From positions 103,816,709-103,880,708 of the forward strand of contig CM066737.1 of NCBI GenBank assembly GCA_033961575.1: a DNA stretch of 64,000 nt, read 5' to 3'. Positions 59,500 through 64,000 of this stretch are shown one piece after another. The notes beneath the pieces were generated by a model. That model saw only the letters and a list, made by a program, of their open reading frames with translations. It had not been told where the DNA came from and did no database searches. Positions within the stretch are counted from its first letter, which is position 1. Every line of letters begins with the position of its first letter. The DNA is from Aselliscus stoliczkanus (lineage: Eukaryota > Chordata > Mammalia > Chiroptera > Hipposideridae). The translations under genes and the position numbers were made by a program.

Positions 59500-59740
59500 A
59501 TATACACATAGTTTTAGGAGTGTTACATGTATCAGCTCATTTAAGCTTTACTACAACCTATGAAGTAGGATTTTTTTTATCACCATGTTGCAGACAAGGA
59601 CATTGAGTTATAGTCAGGTTAGGTGAGTTCCCCAAGCCAAACAGGTAGCAAGTGGTACAGCCAGAATCTGAAAGAATCCAGGCAGTCCGGCTCCAGAATC
59701 TGGGTCACAACCTCTGTGTTGTTCTGCCATTCTGATGTCT
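59500..59740 (-). mobile_element. MIR SINE
   Basis: Reverse MIR: TATCAGCTCATTTAAGCTTT, CAAGGACATTGAGTTATAGT, GTTCCCCAAGCCAAACAGGT, AGCAAGTGGTACAGCCAGAA, GGCAGTCCGGCTCCAGAATC. Near full length. Confidence 0.82.
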
Positions 59741-60109
59741 GCGTAGGCAAATCGGCTCTGCCACGTAACATTGCAACAAACAGTGGGTGAAAACAGGGAG
59801 CTTGTGATTTTGTGCCCCAGTCTGTCTGTGCAACACAAATTTGGGAAGCAGGAGTCCTGATAATATGTAAATAGCTGCTTCTTGACTAGTCAGATAATGC
59901 TAGAGGATCTTCAAATCACATTCAGCTATCTCTTTCATGCTCTACACTGGAAGGGGGTTACCCTTCAGTCTAGCAAATGTTTATAGCATGCTTCAAAGTT
60001 TCAATATGTTAGCTTAAGAAGAATACCAAATCAAGAACAATTAGGGCTGCTGACTCTATAGTGGCAAATAACTGGATGAATAGCAGAATTTGAACTTTAG
60101 TGGTATATA

Positions 60110-60245
60110 TTTAGGTGCTCTATGACTTAGTTTGTTCCCCAGTAAAAAATGTATGGTAACATCTACCTTATAGGGTCTGTGGGAAGGTTAAATGAGGTAT
60201 TGAGAGTAACATGCTTAATGTTATGCCTGGCACTTAAAAAAATAC
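60110..60245 (+). mobile_element. MIR SINE, 3' half
   Basis: GACTTAGTTTGTTCCCCAGT then AAAAAATG, CATCTACCTTATAGGGTCTG, TGGGAAGGTTAAATGAGGTA, TGTTATGCCTGGCACTTAAA. Confidence 0.78.
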
Positions 60246-60248
60246 TCC

Positions 60249-60280
<32 letters not shown>

Positions 60281-60379
60281 CAATAATGGTGATGATGATG
60301 ATGATGACAATGATGGTGGTGATAGTGATGATGATGATGATGGTGGTGATAGTGATGATGGTGGTGATAGTGATGATGA

Positions 60380-60413
<34 letters not shown>

Positions 60414-60426
60414 GATGGTGATGATA
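60249..60426. repeat. Long interrupted (GAT)n / (GGT)n trinucleotide repeat
   Basis: About 178 bp of GAT units with interspersed GACAAT, GGT and AGT interruptions. The poly-Met and poly-Ile/Thr frames through it are artefacts. Confidence 0.95.
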
Positions 60427-61110
60427 AGAACCATGTCTGCTGTTGGCATGCTCAATTTTAGAGCCTTCAATTTTAGGGTGCTAGGCTAAGATGCTCTGTT
60501 TTATGCTTATAAATATAATATTTAGAATTAGAGACATTTATTTATCAATGAGTTTTTCTGTAGTTCATTACTGGTTTTTACATGCTTTATCTTTGCCATC
60601 TCTCGGAGACCTTATAAGAGCATTTGAAAGAAAAAATTTACCAATTACCCTATAACCAAAGTTGACTTGGACAAAATTGGGTGAGGATTTTTTCTTAGAT
60701 AAAAGCAAAAATTGCTCAAGCTTTAGAATTTGCAGAATATGATTCTGAATAATCTTGTGAACAGATTAGAGCATTCCCGGAGATGAAAGAAATACAGTGA
60801 TAATGTTGCCTGTAAATGGAGTAACTCACCTAATTCATTATACATATTATGCATACATCTACTTCCAATACAGAGTCCATTTAACCAGGCACATTGAATT
60901 TCAATAAATAATTCCTTGGGCATTCTTTATCTAAATTAATTTGTAATTGTGCTCACTGCACATATGTGTTCTTTGTGACCAATGATGAGAGATCAAGAAA
61001 GGCTTCTTTGGGAAGTTTCCTCTCAGATTTGAGAATACCAGTTGGGAGTTAAAGCACATTTGAAAAACTCTGGAATGTATAATTAAACCAAATGGTTAGT
61101 CCTACTTATT

Positions 61111-61160
61111 GTGTGTGTGTGTGTGCGCGCGCGCACGCATGCACGTGCATGTGTATGCAT
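61111..61160. repeat. 50-bp perfect alternating purine-pyrimidine tract (Z-DNA candidate)
   Basis: (GT)7, then GCGCGCGCGCAC, then GCATGCACGTGCATGTGTAT and GCAT. Every step alternates purine and pyrimidine over 50 bases, with a CG-rich core. Confidence 0.9.
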
Positions 61161-62183
61161 TTTAACTGTACTCAATTCTATAAAATAGAAATATTTAGTT
61201 GATTTTTTTTCAGCTTTCTAAAGCAATATTTACAGTGTATTCTTAGATGTGAGAGTGGGCTGATACACAGGCTTCTAAATAGAACCAAAAAAAAAAAATC
61301 ATTAAACTGGAAGAAAATTTCACCACTAAGAGGGTGCAAATAGATGTATGCATGTGTGCTGTTTTTATGCCCATGCATTGTAATAACTCTTCAGGCTCTG
61401 AAATGATAAGAGTATTAGATCTCATGGAATTCATTTATAGTCATACAGTGAAGGAAAAAAATCTCCAGATCAACATATTAGAGTATATAGTAAAGAGAAG
61501 TCTCAATGCTCTAATTTTAGTAATGAATATTGTGTGATATTCTATCTTCCCTTCTTTCCTTCTGCACAGGCCTCACTTCCCCTGCCAGTAAACATCCATT
61601 GTTCAAAAGTGAAAGAGCTCAAGGGACAGATAGCTGGATTTTCCCTCTAAATTGCTAGCTTGCATGCATTGCCAACTGCCAATATCAAGTGCTCATCCCC
61701 TTCTTGTGACTTGCAATTGACCTCTGAGATAAACCACTGGGTGAGGGCCGAATACTGATGTATCCCTAGCTTTGGGGTGTGCAGTAAATACCAAGGCCTT
61801 GGTGAAGGCTGGGAGAGGCCATCTGACTATTAATTAGGCCAGTAAGTGAAAAGTGGAATTCAGCAACACAGACCAGAAGTAAAGGCAGAAGGGCCATTGA
61901 AAACTAGCCTGGAAGCGAAAGGAAAAAAGAAAAAAAAGTCCTGGGTCAGCAATATGAAATCTGACTCAGTTAAAGGAGGTTTTAAATGATGAGCCCTCAG
62001 ATATGGTGTAAAAACTGTGAGCAAACTCTGTCTCTGATATTCAGCACTTAAAATACACTTTATTTTAAGCACCCAATTAAAGCTCTGGAGCATAAATGAA
62101 AGAATGAATGTGAATGTTGAAAGCCTAGTTTAGTGTTACATTCTCCACTTTGCCTCTCTGTTCTCCTGCATGCCTACTTCTAT

Positions 62184-62207
62184 CTTCTCTCTCTCTCTCA
62201 TCCTCCT

Positions 62208-62265
<58 letters not shown>

Positions 62266-62269
62266 TCCT
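62184..62269. repeat. (CT)n microsatellite
   Basis: CT dinucleotides in two blocks separated by CATCCTCCTTCTTT; the second block is uninterrupted from about 62212. Confidence 0.95.
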
Positions 62270-62641
62270 GATAATGTCCCATCCTTTATCCATGAAACAC
62301 AAAACAATGGTGATATCATGACTCCTGAGATAATATCGTCTTTATTCCAAGGATCAACCCAAATGGAATCAAATTTCATTAGGACAAATTCCAAATAATC
62401 TGTGCCCACCTTCTCACAAAAGTATTGGAGTCAACTTAAAAACGTATAGACATGTGAACCCAGACTAGTCAAAATGAATTTACATTGTAGTCAGGAATCA
62501 TATAAAGTGAGACTGTAAGTATAACAGCAATAAAATAATGAAATGAAATAGTCACCATAGCTGGCACAGGCAAGATATCTAGAGAAACATTATAAATCAT
62601 AAAACTGTCACTACCTAATAGAAGAAATTGCCATTGTTTTA

Positions 62642-63036
62642 TTTTTTTCTTTAAAAATATTTTATTAAAATATAGCTAACATACAATATAATATTATTTT
62701 CAGGTTGTTGCCAGATGGGAAGGGAATTGGATAAAAAAGATGAAAGGATTAAGAAGTACAAATTACAAAATAGTCACAGGGATATACAGCATAGGGAATA
62801 TAGTCAATAATATGGTAATAAATATGGTGCCAAGTGGGTACTAGACTTATTGGGGGGAATCACTTCATAGATTATATAAATGTCTAACCAGTATGCTATA
62901 TACCTGAAACTAATATGAAATAATATTGAATGTCAACTGTAATTGAAAATTTTAAAAAAAAGGAGGGGAGGTAAAGAGGAATAAGAGTTTCAAATTTTCA
63001 GTTCTAAAATAAGTAAGCCCTGGGGATGTAACATAC
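62642..63036. mobile_element. Composite L1 3'-end insertion (antisense piece plus sense pieces)
   Basis: Starts with a poly-T tail and an antisense L1 end (TTTTATTAAAATATAGCTAA then CATACAATATAATATTATTT to about 62705). Sense L1 3' UTR text follows (GGGATATACAGCATAGGGAA, TATACCTGAAACTAATATGA, ending in A8 at about 62961), then a second sense piece (GTTCTAAAATAAGTAAGCCC, TGGGGATGTAACATAC). The whole is flanked by a 19-bp duplication, with the right copy itself opened by a SINE (63048-63161). Confidence 0.7.
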
Positions 63037-63047
63037 AGAAATTGCCT

Positions 63048-63161
63048 GGGCTGGCCTAGTGGCGCGGTGGTTAAGCACTGGCTTGGGAAGCCAGCAGCCC
63101 TGGTTCGAGTCCCACATATGAGGGCCAGTGACACTGCCCTCCAAAAGAAAAAAAAAGAAAA
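63048..63161 (+). mobile_element. Short tRNA-derived SINE, GGGCCGGCC type
   Basis: GGGCTGGCCTAGTGGCGCGG, TGGTTAAGCACTGGCTTGGG, B-box-like GGTTCGAGTCCC, GAGGGCCAGTGACACTGCCC and an A-rich tail. AGAAATTGCC flanks it at 63037-63046 and 63162-63171. Confidence 0.93.
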
Positions 63162-63459
63162 AGAAATTGCCATTGTTTTAAAACCAGGTCTTATCATAAG
63201 GCTAGACACATACTAGATGTTCAATATACATTTGTCAAACGACTACAAGAAGGTAAACATTTTCATAGAGAAAATGTAACATTATATGCACATAGAAACA
63301 CACACAAATAAGTTATAAGTCTGTGTATGTATTTTTCACCCAGCTAGCAGTACAAAAGGGGCTTCTTCAACCATGTCTCTGTATAAAACACAGACATCTT
63401 TTCTGTAAGGATTCCAATACAAACTGAGAAATAACAGTAGACAGTAGTTTGTAGAAGGC

Positions 63460-63920
63460 ATAGATGCTATTTAAAACTCCTTTGGTTGCATATAACAGAC
63501 ATAGACTCAGGTGGACTGAAACTAGTGGAAGCAAACAGCCGCTACTTATTACTAAGATATAATAACATGGACACCAAAGGCCTTGGAGGGCCTAGGACAC
63601 CATCTGCACTCTCTGGTTCTCATCTTTGCAACACTCTACAAGTCTTCCTCATTTCTTTAACTCTTTTCTCTAAGTTTCTATGTCTCCTTCCCCTGGGCTT
63701 CTCTGCTCTCCAGTCCACATGGTGGAAAACAGGATCACTCCATCCCTCATGGATCTTTTCGAATAAGCAGTCCAATGGAAAGTGAAATCTCAATCGCAAT
63801 TCCTAAATTTCAGGGAAGGTCCTTTCTTTTGTCTAGTCTGGGTGACACATTCAGATCTGGACCAATCAAATGTCCTGTGCATAGAAAGCCAAGGCCATAT
63901 CATAGCCACTGATTGCCAGG
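63460..63920 (+). mobile_element. Old interspersed repeat, family not assigned
   Basis: AAACTCCTTTGGTTGCATAT then AACAGACATAGACTCAGGTG, later CACATGGTGGAAAACAGGAT and GGACCAATCA, with TCATAGCCACTGATTGCCAG. This order follows a common old mammalian repeat that I cannot name with confidence. Confidence 0.45.
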
Positions 63921-64000
63921 GGGCTGCTGCTGCTTTCGGGTGTGAGTGGGGTGATGTCCTGAAGTAGGGTTCTCTTGCAGCCCAATAGTATTATTGAATG

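Noticed and set aside
60234..60489. Poly-Met and poly-Ile/Thr open frames on both strands
   Set aside because: Artefacts of the GAT trinucleotide repeat.
62133..62409. Ser/Leu-rich and Arg/Glu-rich frames on opposite strands
   Set aside because: Both come from the CT microsatellite at 62184-62269.
1..64000. Bacterial-type systems (operons, CRISPR, toxin-antitoxin, prophage)
   Set aside because: Base composition, split exons, SINEs, LINEs and LTRs show this is mammalian nuclear DNA; no regularly spaced repeat-spacer pattern is present.

Overview
This window is mammalian nuclear DNA: mostly non-coding, AT-rich and full of interspersed repeats. It has one recognisable gene, the 5' end of GLRA2 (glycine receptor alpha-2 subunit) on the minus strand. 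The first two coding exons are at 18213-18280 (start codon and signal peptide) and 15897-16030 (signal-peptide junction and start of the extracellular domain), separated by a 2182-bp intron. Both coding segments are open, are joined by GT/AG splice sites in compatible phase, and read as GLRA2 rather than GLRA1 or GLRA3. GLRA2 is X-linked in placental mammals, so this is probably X-chromosome sequence. The remaining exons would lie beyond position 1; I found none in 1-15896.

The repeats suggest a bat, probably of the horseshoe-bat side (Rhinolophoidea/Yinpterochiroptera). The clues are tRNA-derived SINEs starting GGGCCGGCC, long SINE forms ending in repeated CTGTTCCCCTTCCCC blocks, and several L1 tails ending CACCCCAATAAATTTAA. 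This assignment rests on memory of bat repeat families and is moderate in confidence.

Layout. 1-1.8 kb: L1 3' end with a nested SINE. 1.8-15.9 kb: GLRA2 intron 2, holding old LINE, MIR and LTR-like remnants and three SINEs. 15.9-18.3 kb: the GLRA2 exons and intron 1, the latter with a GGT/GAT microsatellite. 18.3-19.5 kb: likely 5' UTR and promoter, comparatively rich in CpG. 19.6-64 kb: upstream, apparently gene-free DNA. It holds a 1.2-kb L2, antisense L1 fragments, an ERVL-MaLR LTR, a Tigger (pogo) element, MER5-type hAT fragments, two palindromic mariner elements (36.8-37.7 and 43.1-44.0 kb), nested retroelement clusters at 33.0-34.5 and 62.6-63.2 kb, and several microsatellites.

I see no operon, CRISPR array, rRNA gene or new multi-gene system. 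The most interesting points are the two fold-back mariner elements, in one of which both arms carry the same 27-bp deletion; the short and long forms of the GGGCCGGCC SINE; changes at the predicted GLRA2 signal-peptidase site; and a 50-bp perfect alternating purine-pyrimidine tract at 61.1 kb.
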